NCBI GenBank assembly: GCA_947503885.1
Contig: CANNFD010000010.1
Coordinates: 1-64,000, forward strand
Reading direction: 5' to 3'
Length of the DNA stretch: 64,000 nucleotides
Source: an uncultured Olleya sp.
GTDB lineage: Bacteria > Bacteroidota > Bacteroidia > Flavobacteriales > Flavobacteriaceae
Within the stretch, counting starts at the first letter, position 1. Each line of letters opens with the position of its first letter. Below, piece after piece: positions 1-10,029 of the stretch. The notes under the pieces are model-generated. The model was not told the origin of the DNA. It saw nothing but the letters and a program-made list of their open reading frames with translations, and ran no database searches. The position numbers were made by a program, and so were the translations under genes.

Positions 1-78
<78 letters not shown>

Positions 79-85
79 ACAACTA

Positions 86-1033
86 ATGAGTAATACTATT
101 ACCGATACTAATTTTAATTTTCCAAATCAAAAAAGTTTATACAAAGGAAAAGTTAGAGCAGTTTATAATATTAATGACGAAGAGTTAGTCATGATAGCAA
201 CAGACCGTTTAAGCGCGTTTGATGTTGTGATGCCAAAAGGCATCCCTTATAAAGGACAAATATTAAACCAGATAGCAACAAGCATGATGAAGGCTACTGA
301 AGATATTGTCCCAAATTGGTTAACTGCAACACCAGATCCTAATGTAGCAGTAGGTCATTTATGCACACCCTTTAAAGTAGAAATGGTTATTAGAGGCTAC
401 ATGTCTGGGCATGCAGCCCGAGAATATAAAGCAGGAAAACGTATGCTTTGTGGTATACAAATGCCAGAAGGATTAAAAGAAAATGATAAGTTTCCAACAC
501 CTATAATTACCCCTGCAACTAAAGCAGAGATGGGTGACCATGACGAAGACATTTCTAGAGAAGACATCCTTAAAAAAGGAATTGTTAGTCAGGAAGATTA
601 TCTTGTTTTAGAGGATTATACAAGAAAGTTGTTTAAACGTGGGACAGAAATAGCTGCCTCTAGAGGATTAATATTAGTAGACACTAAATATGAATTTGGT
701 AAAACTAAAGACGGTAAAATTGTTTTGATTGACGAGATACATACACCTGATTCTTCTCGTTATTTTTATGCTGATGGCTATCAAGAACGTCAAGATAAAG
801 GCGAGACACAAAAACAATTATCTAAAGAGTTTGTACGTCAGTGGTTAATTGCCAACGATTTTCAAGGTTTAGAAGGCCAAAAAGTACCAGTAATGAGTGA
901 CGAGTATATAAATACCGTCTCTGAAAGGTATATAGAGCTTTATGAAAACATAATGGGAGAACCTTTTGTTAAAGCAGATGTCTCTAATATTACTAAACGT
1001 ATAGAAGACAATGTTCTGGCTTATTTAAAATAA
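86..1033 (+). CDS. purC: Phosphoribosylaminoimidazolesuccinocarboxamide synthase
   Basis: SAICAR synthetase motifs: [59 protein letters not shown]. Confidence 0.96.
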   Translation: MSNTITDTNFNFPNQKSLYKGKVRAVYNINDEELVMIATDRLSAFDVVMPKGIPYKGQILNQIATSMMKATEDIVPNWLTATPDPNVAVGHLCTPFKVEMVIRGYMSGHAAREYKAGKRMLCGIQMPEGLKENDKFPTPIITPATKAEMGDHDEDISREDILKKGIVSQEDYLVLEDYTRKLFKRGTEIAASRGLILVDTKYEFGKTKDGKIVLIDEIHTPDSSRYFYADGYQERQDKGETQKQLSKEFVRQWLIANDFQGLEGQKVPVMSDEYINTVSERYIELYENIMGEPFVKADVSNITKRIEDNVLAYLK

Positions 1034-1055
1034 GTTGAGTTCTTAAACCAATAAA

Positions 1056-1091
1056 CCAGCCCTTTTTGATATCAATTAGGGCTGTTTTTTT
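1056..1091. terminator. Rho-independent terminator between convergent genes
   Basis: CAGCCCT ... AGGGCTG stem followed by a T run. Confidence 0.75.
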
Positions 1092-1096
1092 TATAT

Positions 1097-2188
1097 TTAT
1101 TTTGATTTTAGCTTGTTATAAAAACGGGTAATCTTTTTATACACGTAAGTATTAGTCTTAACATAATAGAAAGAAATAAAGCAAACCAAAATAATAAATA
1201 GTATTGCGCCAATAATAGCTTGGGTTGGTGTTAAGCTTTTATAAAAAAAGTGTTTTAGGCTAATACCTGTAAAGCTTCCATAAATGATCATAAAATGTAT
1301 TACATAAATAGACAAAGTCTTTTGTCCAATTTTAGTTATGATGGCTTGTTTAAGTAAACTTTCAAAAGCATAAAATATACCGAATAAAACTAACACATTA
1401 CCCAATCGGCTAAACAAATAATTATAATTTGCACTTTTGGTAAATAACGGAATATTAAATAGTTGATCTAATTTTATCAATGCTATTGACGAGTATAAAA
1501 TAAGTAGTAAACCAATAATTAAGAAGCCAATAATTTTAAAGGTTTTATAGTTGTTTTTATGTCCAAACTTAGAAAACAATACTGCAATAAAACCACCAAA
1601 TGCAACATATCCAAACCATGGTATGATTGTAAAAACAGAACCATTTCGCACACTAAGATAATTCGCAAATAGTATAGGTATGTTTTCTAGATTTAAAGAC
1701 CTGTATAGAGGTTCTGATACAAATATGCCAAAACCAATTATTAAAAATAGTGTAGCTAAAAGCCATTCATTTTTAAAACTAACTTTATATAATACAATTA
1801 ATATAATTAGGGACAAGCCTATGCATTGTAGCACATCAACTTGCAAAAAATTCATATTAACTTTACCATTCATTAAACTTATAAAAGAAAAGCGAAGTGC
1901 GTATCCTAAAACAATAAGCAAGACACCTCTATTAATACCTTTTTTTATACGTGCCTTCTCGGTTCCTTTTTCTTTAGCTTTTAATAGTAAAAAAACAAAA
2001 ACTAAACCTGTAATAGTAAAAAAAGTTGGTGCAGTAATACCTCTAAAATAGGCCCAAATATTATAAATTGTGTTTGTTGTGTCTCTGTAAATAGGGTCTA
2101 ATAAAGTATCTATAAAATGACCTTGTAACATCATTAAAATAGCAAAAGCCCTGACAGCATCCAGAAAAAATAAGCGTGTTGGTTTCAA
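1097..2188 (-). CDS. Multi-pass membrane acyltransferase-like protein (DUF1624/heparan-alpha-glucosaminide N-acetyltransferase-like)
   Basis: N-terminal RLFFLDAVRAFAILMMLQGHFID motif and about 10 hydrophobic segments. Confidence 0.75.
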   Translation of the reverse strand: MKPTRLFFLDAVRAFAILMMLQGHFIDTLLDPIYRDTTNTIYNIWAYFRGITAPTFFTITGLVFVFLLLKAKEKGTEKARIKKGINRGVLLIVLGYALRFSFISLMNGKVNMNFLQVDVLQCIGLSLIILIVLYKVSFKNEWLLATLFLIIGFGIFVSEPLYRSLNLENIPILFANYLSVRNGSVFTIIPWFGYVAFGGFIAVLFSKFGHKNNYKTFKIIGFLIIGLLLILYSSIALIKLDQLFNIPLFTKSANYNYLFSRLGNVLVLFGIFYAFESLLKQAIITKIGQKTLSIYVIHFMIIYGSFTGISLKHFFYKSLTPTQAIIGAILFIILVCFISFYYVKTNTYVYKKITRFYNKLKSK

Positions 2189-2254
2189 TTAGGTTAGTTT
2201 GTTAATGGTGTAAAGATAATAGTTATATTTAAAGTCTAAATATGTTAAGATAAT

Positions 2255-3637
2255 ATGTACGATAAAATAAACCAGTTAATTGAAAATTTTGCCTCATTCG
2301 TTTGGGGTTTACCTTTGTTAATTTTATTAATAGGCGGTGGTTTTTACCTTCTAGTTTTATCAAGATTTTTACCATTTAGATATTTAGGGCATGCCATACA
2401 AGTACTTCGTGGCAAGTATGATAATAAAGATGATTCTGGAGAGATTTCTCACTTTCAAGCCTTAACAACAGCACTATCATCTACCATAGGTATGGGTAAT
2501 ATCGCTGGTGTCGCAGTAGCCATTTCAATAGGTGGACCAGGCGCAGTATTTTGGATGTGGATAAGTGCAATTATTGGTATGTCAACAAAATTTTTCACCT
2601 CCAGTTTAGCAATAATGTATCGTGGTAAAGATAGTGCAGGTAATACCCAAGGTGGACCAATGTATTTTATTATTGAAGGATTAGGTAAACATTGGAAACC
2701 ATTAGCTATATTTTTTAGTTTTTGTGGTCTAATTGGAGCTTTGCCAGTTTTTAATGTTAATCAGTTAACACAAGCTATAAATGATATTGTTTTAAAGCCA
2801 AACGGAGTAGAGGTTAACTTTACTTCAAACCTAATTATTGGGATTGTTTTAGTGCTTATTACCTCTGTAGTAATTTTAGGAGGATTAAATAGAATAAGTA
2901 AAGTTGCTTCCAAATTGGTACCAAGTATGGTGTTACTTTACTTTGTATTAATATTAATTATTTTATTCGCTAATGCGGAAGTTGTGCCAACCTATTTCAA
3001 ATTAATATTTACAGATGCATTTGCTGCTCAAAACTATAAAGGCGATGCGTTTTTAGGAGGAGTTTTAGGTGGATTAATAGTATTAGGAATCCGACGTGGT
3101 GCATTCTCTAACGAAGCTGGTATAGGTACAGCACCTTTAGCCCATGGAGCTGCAAAAACTAACGAGCCTATTCGCGAAGGTTTAGTTGCAATGTTAGGAC
3201 CTGCAATAGATACGCTATTAGTATGTACACTTACAGCTTTAGCAATTTTAGTAACAGGCGTTTGGCAAACAACAGAAGCCAATGGGGTAAGCCTTACTGC
3301 AAATGCTTTTGGAGCAGCAATGCCAGTATATGGTAGGTATTTGCTATTACTTTGTATTGTGGTGTTTAGTGTGTCTTCTTTATTCTCTTATGCGTATTAT
3401 GGAGGTAAATGTTTGTCATTTTTAATTGGAGATAAAAACAAACATTATTATAACTACTTCTATATTTTAAGTATTGTTTTAGGTGCTACAACATCATTAG
3501 CATTAATGATTAACTTAATTGATGGTGTGTTTGCTTTAATGGCAATACCAACAATGACTGCAACTATTTTGTTGTCTCCAAAAGTTATAAAAGAAGCTAA
3601 ATCTTATTTTAGTAGGTTAAAAGACTCCAAAAAATAA
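2255..3637 (+). CDS. Sodium:alanine symporter (AGCS) family protein
   Basis: Motifs FQALTTALSSTIGMGNIAGVAVAISIGGPGAVFWMW and RRGAFSNEAGIGTAPLAHGAA. Confidence 0.93.
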   Translation: MYDKINQLIENFASFVWGLPLLILLIGGGFYLLVLSRFLPFRYLGHAIQVLRGKYDNKDDSGEISHFQALTTALSSTIGMGNIAGVAVAISIGGPGAVFWMWISAIIGMSTKFFTSSLAIMYRGKDSAGNTQGGPMYFIIEGLGKHWKPLAIFFSFCGLIGALPVFNVNQLTQAINDIVLKPNGVEVNFTSNLIIGIVLVLITSVVILGGLNRISKVASKLVPSMVLLYFVLILIILFANAEVVPTYFKLIFTDAFAAQNYKGDAFLGGVLGGLIVLGIRRGAFSNEAGIGTAPLAHGAAKTNEPIREGLVAMLGPAIDTLLVCTLTALAILVTGVWQTTEANGVSLTANAFGAAMPVYGRYLLLLCIVVFSVSSLFSYAYYGGKCLSFLIGDKNKHYYNYFYILSIVLGATTSLALMINLIDGVFALMAIPTMTATILLSPKVIKEAKSYFSRLKDSKK

Positions 3638-3713
3638 ATAGCGTTAGTATTTATATCTAGAACTTTTTCTTCTTATTGATTATGCTTAAATTGGTGTCAT
3701 AAACCAATAAAGC

Positions 3714-5621
3714 ATGAGTAATTACCATATAAAACACCTAGAAGAATACTACCAAGTATATAGAAAATCAATAAGAGAACCAGAAAATTTTTGGGAAGAA
3801 ATAGCCGAAGAACATTTTTTATGGCGTAAAAAATGGAATAAAGTTTTAGACTGGGACTTTAATAAACCAGAAGTAAAATGGTTTGAAGGTGCACAACTAA
3901 ATATTACCGAAAACTGTATAGATAGACATTTAGCGACTCGCGCTGATAAAACAGCAATACTGTTTGAACCAAATGCCCCTAACGAAGCTGCGGAGCATAT
4001 TACTTACAAACAATTACACCATCGTGTCAATCAATTTGCCAATGTTTTAAAACAGCAAGGCGTAAAAAAAGGCGATCGCGTTTGCATATATGTGCCAATG
4101 ATTCCAGAATTAGCAATTGCATTATTAGCATGTGCTAGGATAGGCGCAATACATTCTGTGGTTTTTGCAGGCTTTTCTGCAACTGCATTATCTACAAGGA
4201 TTAATGATAGTGATTGCAAAATGGTAATTACTGCAGATGGGTCGTATCGTGGTGCAAAAACGATTGATTTAAAAGGAATTGTAGACGACGCTTTACAGTC
4301 TTGTCCAGGTGTAAAAACAGTTTTAGTTGCTAAACGAATTCATTCAGAGATTAACATGAAAGAAGGGCGTGATAAATGGCTACAACCTTTATTGGATAAA
4401 GCTTCAGCAGATTGCAAAGCTGAGGTTATGGATGCAGAAGACCCATTATTTATTTTATATACTTCTGGTTCTACTGGTAAACCAAAAGGGATGGTACATA
4501 CTACTGCTGGTTATATGGTTTACACAGCTTATACTTTTAAAAATGCCTTTCAATATAGAGAAAACGATGTGTATTGGTGTACCGCAGATATTGGATGGAT
4601 TACAGGTCACAGTTATATAGTTTACGGTCCGTTAGCAAATGGGGCCACAACAGTATTATTTGAAGGTGTACCAAGTTATCCTGATTTTGGTCGTTTTTGG
4701 GATATTATAGACAAACATAAAGTCAATCAGTTTTATACAGCACCAACCGCCATTCGTGCATTAGCAAAACAAGGAGTAGAATTAGTAGAAAAATACGATT
4801 TATCATCCCTTAAAGTTTTAGGAAGTGTTGGAGAACCTATTAATGAAGAAGCTTGGCATTGGTACAATGAAAACGTTGGAAAGAAAAAAAGTCCGATTAT
4901 AGATTCTTGGTGGCAAACCGAAACTGGTGGAATAATGATAACACCAATACCTTATGTTACACCAACAAAACCAACCTATGCAACTTTACCATTTATTGGT
5001 ATTCAACCGTGTTTGATGGATGAAAATGGAGAAGAATTAAAAGGCAATCAAGTAGATGGTCGCTTATGCATAAAATTCCCTTGGCCAAGTATTGCACGAA
5101 CCATTTGGGGAAACCATCAGCGTTATAAAGACACCTATTTTTCAACTTATAAAAACATGTATTTTACAGGTGATGGAGCGTTAAGAGACGATGTTGGTTA
5201 TTACAGAATCACAGGTCGAGTAGACGATGTTATTATCGTTTCTGGTCACAATTTAGGAACCGCACCAATTGAAGACGCTATTAATGAGCATCCTGCTGTT
5301 GCAGAAAGTGCAATTGTTGGGTATCCTCATGATATAAAAGGTAGTGCGCTGTATGGTTATATTACTTTAAAAGATGCAGGAGAAAGTAGAGACCATGATA
5401 ACTTACGTAATGAAATTAATCAATTAATTTCTGATCGTATTGGACCAATTGCAAAACTCAATAAAATACAGTTTACAGATGGCTTACCAAAAACTCGTAG
5501 TGGAAAGATTATGCGTCGTATTTTGCGTAAAATAGCAGAAAAAGATACTAGTAACTTAGGCGATATTAGTACATTATTAAATCCGGAATGTGTACAAGAT
5601 ATAAAAGATAATGCGCTTTAG
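3714..5621 (+). CDS. acs: Acetate--CoA ligase (acetyl-CoA synthetase)
   Basis: AMP-binding motif YTSGSTGKPKGMVHT; DSWWQTETGG; C-terminal LPKTRSGKIMRRILRK. Confidence 0.95.
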   Translation: MSNYHIKHLEEYYQVYRKSIREPENFWEEIAEEHFLWRKKWNKVLDWDFNKPEVKWFEGAQLNITENCIDRHLATRADKTAILFEPNAPNEAAEHITYKQLHHRVNQFANVLKQQGVKKGDRVCIYVPMIPELAIALLACARIGAIHSVVFAGFSATALSTRINDSDCKMVITADGSYRGAKTIDLKGIVDDALQSCPGVKTVLVAKRIHSEINMKEGRDKWLQPLLDKASADCKAEVMDAEDPLFILYTSGSTGKPKGMVHTTAGYMVYTAYTFKNAFQYRENDVYWCTADIGWITGHSYIVYGPLANGATTVLFEGVPSYPDFGRFWDIIDKHKVNQFYTAPTAIRALAKQGVELVEKYDLSSLKVLGSVGEPINEEAWHWYNENVGKKKSPIIDSWWQTETGGIMITPIPYVTPTKPTYATLPFIGIQPCLMDENGEELKGNQVDGRLCIKFPWPSIARTIWGNHQRYKDTYFSTYKNMYFTGDGALRDDVGYYRITGRVDDVIIVSGHNLGTAPIEDAINEHPAVAESAIVGYPHDIKGSALYGYITLKDAGESRDHDNLRNEINQLISDRIGPIAKLNKIQFTDGLPKTRSGKIMRRILRKIAEKDTSNLGDISTLLNPECVQDIKDNAL

Positions 5622-5687
5622 TTGTAACAATAATTTAATGTACACGTCGTATAAACAGTAATCATTTTTAAAACTAATAACACTATT

Positions 5688-7400
5688 ATGAAAAAAATCT
5701 TCTTATTACTTGGTTTAATTGTTATTAGTTTTACTACTTATGCACAGCAAAAAGGGATTACTAAAGAAGTAAAAGAACATATAAAAGCAAGAATAGATAC
5801 ACAAACAGATGTTGCTATTTCTATGGGATTTATAGATGGAGATACTGTTGAGTATTTTAGTGCAGGTAATACAGCTTTAAAAAATGGAACAGCAGTTAAT
5901 GAACATTCTGTTTTCGAAATTGGTTCCATTTCAAAAACATTTACCACCATTCTTTTAGCGCAAAAAATTATTTCTGGAGAGATGAGTTTAGACGATCCTA
6001 TTTCAAAATATTTGCCAGAAAAAGTTAAAATCCCATCTAGAAATGGTAAAAATATTACCATACGTGATTTAGCAACACATGCTTCTGCATTACCAAGAAT
6101 GCCAGATAATTTTAACCCAGCAAATCCAAAAAACCCTTTTGTAGATTACACTTACCAGAATTTATATAGCTTTCTGTCAAATTATGAGTTAACACGTGAT
6201 ATTGGTGAGCGATCCGAATATTCTAATTTAGGAATGGGATTATTAGGTCATATTTTAGAGCTTCAAAGTGGTAAACCCTACGAGGAGTTGGTGATAGAAA
6301 ATATAGCAAAACCTTTAGGAATGAACGACACAGCAGTTGCTTTAAACGCATCGATGAAAAAGCGTTTAGCAAAAGGACACAACGGTTTCAATGAAGTAGA
6401 AAATTGGGATATAATATCATTGGCAGGTGCTGGAGGAATTCGCTCAACTGTAAGCGATATGGTAAAATTTATCCAAGCTAATATGGGAATAAAAAAATCA
6501 TCATTATATAATGCGATGCAATTAACTCATCAACCTGCTTTTAAAAACAAAAACGGTGATTTTGAAATTGGTTTGGCATGGCAATTTGAAAACAATAAAT
6601 CTGTAATATGGCATAATGGACGTACTGGTGGTTATTCTGCATTTGTAGGTTTTGTTCCAAAAACCAATAAAGGGGTTGTTATATTAACCAATAACACTGC
6701 AGATATTGGTGCCTTAAGTTTTAGAAGTCTTGGTGGACCAACACCATTAGTAGCACCTAAAAAATCGATAGTACCTGTTTTGCAAAATGAAATAGAAACT
6801 AACGGGATTGCTGCTGCAATAGATTTATTTAAGAAAGAGAAAAATAAGGAAACTAGCCAATACCATTTTGATGAACAAGTATTAAACGGTTTGGGATATG
6901 AGATGTTATTAAATAAAAAACAACTAGACACTGCTTTAGCGCTTTTTAAACTTAATGTAGAAACATATCCAGAAGCTTCAAACCCCTACGATTCCTATGG
7001 CGAGGCACTATTAGAAAAAGGAGATAAACCCGAAGCTATTAAAAACTATAAAAAATCTTTAGAGTTAAATCCAGGAAATGATAATGCAAGAGAGGTATTA
7101 AAAACTCTTGGAGAAAGTATTAAAGAAGTATCAGTTTCTAAAGATATTTTAGACACCTATGTTGGTAAATACCAATTATCTCCAACTTTTAATATAGAAA
7201 TCACAACTAAAGATGGACGTTTATTTGCACAGGCGACAGGACAATCTCAGTTAGAGTTATTTCCATCCGATGTTAACAAATTCTATTTAAAAGTAGTAGA
7301 AGCTAGTGTAGATTTTTATGCTAATTCTGAAGGAAAAATTGACAGTATGACTTTATTCCAAAATGGTCAAGTATTACCTGGTCAACGTGTAGAAAAATAA
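5688..7400 (+). CDS. Secreted serine hydrolase (class C beta-lactamase-like) with C-terminal TPR-containing region
   Basis: Signal peptide; SISK (SxxK), YSN motif, HNGRTGGY; TPR-like segment NPYDSYGEALLEKGDKPEAIKNYKKSLELNP. Confidence 0.88.
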   Translation: MKKIFLLLGLIVISFTTYAQQKGITKEVKEHIKARIDTQTDVAISMGFIDGDTVEYFSAGNTALKNGTAVNEHSVFEIGSISKTFTTILLAQKIISGEMSLDDPISKYLPEKVKIPSRNGKNITIRDLATHASALPRMPDNFNPANPKNPFVDYTYQNLYSFLSNYELTRDIGERSEYSNLGMGLLGHILELQSGKPYEELVIENIAKPLGMNDTAVALNASMKKRLAKGHNGFNEVENWDIISLAGAGGIRSTVSDMVKFIQANMGIKKSSLYNAMQLTHQPAFKNKNGDFEIGLAWQFENNKSVIWHNGRTGGYSAFVGFVPKTNKGVVILTNNTADIGALSFRSLGGPTPLVAPKKSIVPVLQNEIETNGIAAAIDLFKKEKNKETSQYHFDEQVLNGLGYEMLLNKKQLDTALALFKLNVETYPEASNPYDSYGEALLEKGDKPEAIKNYKKSLELNPGNDNAREVLKTLGESIKEVSVSKDILDTYVGKYQLSPTFNIEITTKDGRLFAQATGQSQLELFPSDVNKFYLKVVEASVDFYANSEGKIDSMTLFQNGQVLPGQRVEK

Positions 7401-7435
7401 AATTATTTAGCGATATTTGTATTGGATAAGCAAAT

Positions 7436-8008
7436 ATGATAAACATTAGAGAATACATAGAAAAAACAGTTGCCATTTCTGATCAAGATTGGCAACTGTT
7501 TTCTTCTAAATTAGAAAATAGAATCTTTAAAAAGAAAAGCACCATATTAGATGTTGGCGAGCAAGAAAATTATATTTCATTTATAGAAAATGGTATTGCA
7601 CGTTTTTTAATTCCTAAAGAAGAAAAAGAAAACGACATCACTTTTGGATTTTGTTTCAATAACGAATTTGTCAGTGCTTACGATTCCTTTTTGACCAGAA
7701 AACCTTCACTTTATAAGTTACAAGCATTAACAGATATTTCTATGTGGAGTATCTCCTACGATGACCTTCAGGAAGTTTACGAAAAAAGTTTTGCAGGTAA
7801 TGTCATTGGTCGTTTATCCTCAGAGCGTTTATTTCTTATTAAATCAAAACGAGAACAATCCCTTTTAAACGAAACCGCAGAACAGCGTTATCTAAAATTA
7901 TTTACAGAGCGCCCCAAGCTAATAAAAGAGATTCCTTTAAAATATGTAGCCTCATATATTGGTGTGACACCACAAGCATTAAGCAGGATTAGAAAGCGTA
8001 TTTCTTAA
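7436..8008 (+). CDS. Crp/Fnr family transcriptional regulator
   Basis: cNMP-binding-like fold followed by HTH IPLKYVASYIGVTPQALSRIRKRI. Confidence 0.85.
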   Translation: MINIREYIEKTVAISDQDWQLFSSKLENRIFKKKSTILDVGEQENYISFIENGIARFLIPKEEKENDITFGFCFNNEFVSAYDSFLTRKPSLYKLQALTDISMWSISYDDLQEVYEKSFAGNVIGRLSSERLFLIKSKREQSLLNETAEQRYLKLFTERPKLIKEIPLKYVASYIGVTPQALSRIRKRIS

Positions 8009-8064
8009 CTTAGGTTCATTTTAAATCATAGATAGTTTGTAGACCTTTGTAAAAATTACAGTCT

Positions 8065-8796
8065 ATGGCTATTTTAATATTTATTATCATTTTATGGTAC
8101 ACAGGTTTGTTTTTTCAAACCTTCTTTTTACACCGTTACGCAGCACACCAAACCTTTACAATGTCAAAATTTACAGAACGTGTTTGTTTTGTATTAACGT
8201 GGGTGTTTCAAGGTTCAAACTATTTAAGCGCTTATGGTTATGGCGTTATGCACAGGATGCATCATGCCTATGCAGACACAGACAAAGACCCACATTCTCC
8301 AAAATACGACGCTAATCTTTTTACAATGATGTGGCGTACCAAAAACATCTATCAAGACATAAACCTAAAGCGTATAGCTGTAGCAGATAAGTTTACAAAA
8401 AACGTCCCACAATGGTCGTCTTTTGACAAAATAGCAAGCTCAAGAGTATCAAGATTATTATGGGCAGCATTATATACCGTGTTTTTTATACTATTTGCAA
8501 CCGCTTGGTGGCAATGGTTATTCTTACCAGTAGCATTTTTAATGGCACCAATACATGGGGTAATTATTAACTGGTTTGCACACATTTATGGCTATCGTAA
8601 TTTTAAAGTTAGCGACACCTCTAAAAACCTATTGCCAATAGACATTTTAATGATGGGCGAAGGTTATCATAACAACCACCACTCGCACAGTGGACGTGCA
8701 AATTTTGGAGTACGTTGGTTCGAGATAGATTTTACCTACCTAATAATGGTCGTTTTAGACAAGCTACGTGTTATTAAAATAAAAAAGACAGTCTAA
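8065..8796 (+). CDS. Acyl-CoA/fatty acid desaturase
   Basis: Histidine boxes HRYAAH, HRMHHAYADT, HNNHHSH. Confidence 0.9.
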   Translation: MAILIFIIILWYTGLFFQTFFLHRYAAHQTFTMSKFTERVCFVLTWVFQGSNYLSAYGYGVMHRMHHAYADTDKDPHSPKYDANLFTMMWRTKNIYQDINLKRIAVADKFTKNVPQWSSFDKIASSRVSRLLWAALYTVFFILFATAWWQWLFLPVAFLMAPIHGVIINWFAHIYGYRNFKVSDTSKNLLPIDILMMGEGYHNNHHSHSGRANFGVRWFEIDFTYLIMVVLDKLRVIKIKKTV

Positions 8797-8819
8797 TTAA
8801 AATAGTAGCCTGTTAATTT

Positions 8820-8915
8820 GGGCATTACCTTTTGCCTGAAAAAGGCAAAACGTCAGGCTGTTCGTTATATCTTTTGCTAAAAAAAGCAAAAGGATGTCAC
8901 TACCATCCTTAATGC
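8820..8915 (+). repeat. Structured intergenic element, copy A (three hairpins inside a closing stem)
   Basis: Closing GCATTA(8822-8827)/TAATGC(8910-8915); hairpins TTTTGCCT/AGGCAAAA (8830-8850), CTTTTGCT/AGCAAAAG (8871-8892), AAGGATG/CATCCTT (8890-8910). CAGGCT and CCATCCTTAA also occur in the copy at 41608-41699. Confidence 0.7.
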
Positions 8916-8916
8916 A

Positions 8917-8959
8917 AAAACAACAAAGCGCAACCCAAAAGGTTGCGCTTTGTTGTTTT
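8917..8959. terminator. Very strong (likely bidirectional) terminator hairpin
   Basis: Perfect 19-bp stem AAAACAACAAAGCGCAACC / GGTTGCGCTTTGTTGTTTT with CAAAA loop. Confidence 0.85.
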
Positions 8960-9049
8960 ACCCTTTTATATTGATTATTAAGGTAATAATAGCAACCTTT
9001 TCACTACATTTAATAATAACTATTAAAGCAAAATTTAAAACATAATATC

Positions 9050-9154
9050 ATGGCTAAATCACAAGACTCAAAAAAAAATATAAAAAAAGAAGCAACATTA
9101 ACTCCTAAAGAAAAAAAGGCAGCAAAATTAGCTAAAAAAGCAGCACGTAAATAG
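9050..9154 (+). CDS. Small lysine-rich protein, 34 aa (MAKSQDSKKNIKKEATLTPKEKKAAKLAKKAARK)
   Basis: Complete ORF with its own terminator at 9171-9200; below the length cutoff of the supplied ORF track. Confidence 0.55.
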   Translation: MAKSQDSKKNIKKEATLTPKEKKAAKLAKKAARK

Positions 9155-9170
9155 TAGTATTATTTTAACT

Positions 9171-9200
9171 AAAAAACCACTCAATTTTGAGTGGTTTTTT
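9171..9200 (+). terminator. Rho-independent terminator
   Basis: AAAAAACCACTCA ATTT TGAGTGGTTTTTT. Confidence 0.85.
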
Positions 9201-9245
9201 GGTTTAAAGCAATTATCTTTAGGTCACAAAACAATATAATTACTT

Positions 9246-10004
9246 ATGGATATAAAATTAGCAGTACTTATTGATGGTGATAATATACCATCTGCTTATG
9301 TAAAAGAGATGATGGAAGAAATTGCTAAATATGGTAACCCTACCATTAAGCGTATTTATGGAGATTGGACAAAACCACATTTGTCAAAATGGAAAAATAT
9401 GTTGTTAGAAAATGCCATAACACCAATCCAACAATATGGATATACAACAGGTAAAAATGCTACCGACTCTGCAATGATTATCGATGCTATGGATATATTA
9501 TATTCAGGTAAGGTAGATGGATTTTGCTTAGTATCTAGTGACAGCGATTTTACACGTTTGGCAACACGTTTACGTGAGGCAGGAATGAAAGTATACGGAA
9601 TTGGCGAGAAGAAAACTCCAAACCCATTTATAGTAGCCTGCGATAAGTTTATTTATATCGAAATACTTAAAAATCTAACAGAGGATAGTTCTTCAGAGAC
9701 CACAACTAAGTCATCAACTTCTAAAAGTAATTATGACACCATTACACAAAAAGAAATTAAATTTATAACCTCTACCATAGACGATGTTGCAGATGATGAT
9801 GGTTGGGCTTTTTTAGGTGATGTTGGAAGTTTATTACAAAAAAAGCAACCTAATTTTGATTCCAGAAATTACGGTTTTCAAAAACTTACACCGTTAATAA
9901 AATCAATTCCTGCAATCGAGATTGAAAGACGAGAAGCTTCAAAAGGGCGTACTAAACTAATTTATGTAAGAATAAAAGAGGTGAAGTCAAAACGCAAAAA
10001 ATAA
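9246..10004 (+). CDS. NYN (LabA/DUF88-like PIN) domain protein with C-terminal OST-HTH/LOTUS-like domain
   Basis: AVLIDGDNIPSAYVKEMMEEIAKYG, TDSAMIIDAMDILYSGKVDGFCLVSSDSDFTRLATRLREAGMKVYGIG; C-terminal region resembling OST-HTH. Confidence 0.85.
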   Translation: MDIKLAVLIDGDNIPSAYVKEMMEEIAKYGNPTIKRIYGDWTKPHLSKWKNMLLENAITPIQQYGYTTGKNATDSAMIIDAMDILYSGKVDGFCLVSSDSDFTRLATRLREAGMKVYGIGEKKTPNPFIVACDKFIYIEILKNLTEDSSSETTTKSSTSKSNYDTITQKEIKFITSTIDDVADDDGWAFLGDVGSLLQKKQPNFDSRNYGFQKLTPLIKSIPAIEIERREASKGRTKLIYVRIKEVKSKRKK

Positions 10005-10029
10005 AAATCTTTAAAGGTTAACAGTTGCA

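Noticed and set aside
1680-2051. 123-aa + strand ORF
   Set aside because: Fully antisense to the well-supported acyltransferase-like CDS; composition is what reverse-complement TM codons give
5738-6061. 107-aa - strand ORF
   Set aside because: Antisense to the serine hydrolase; no recognisable motif
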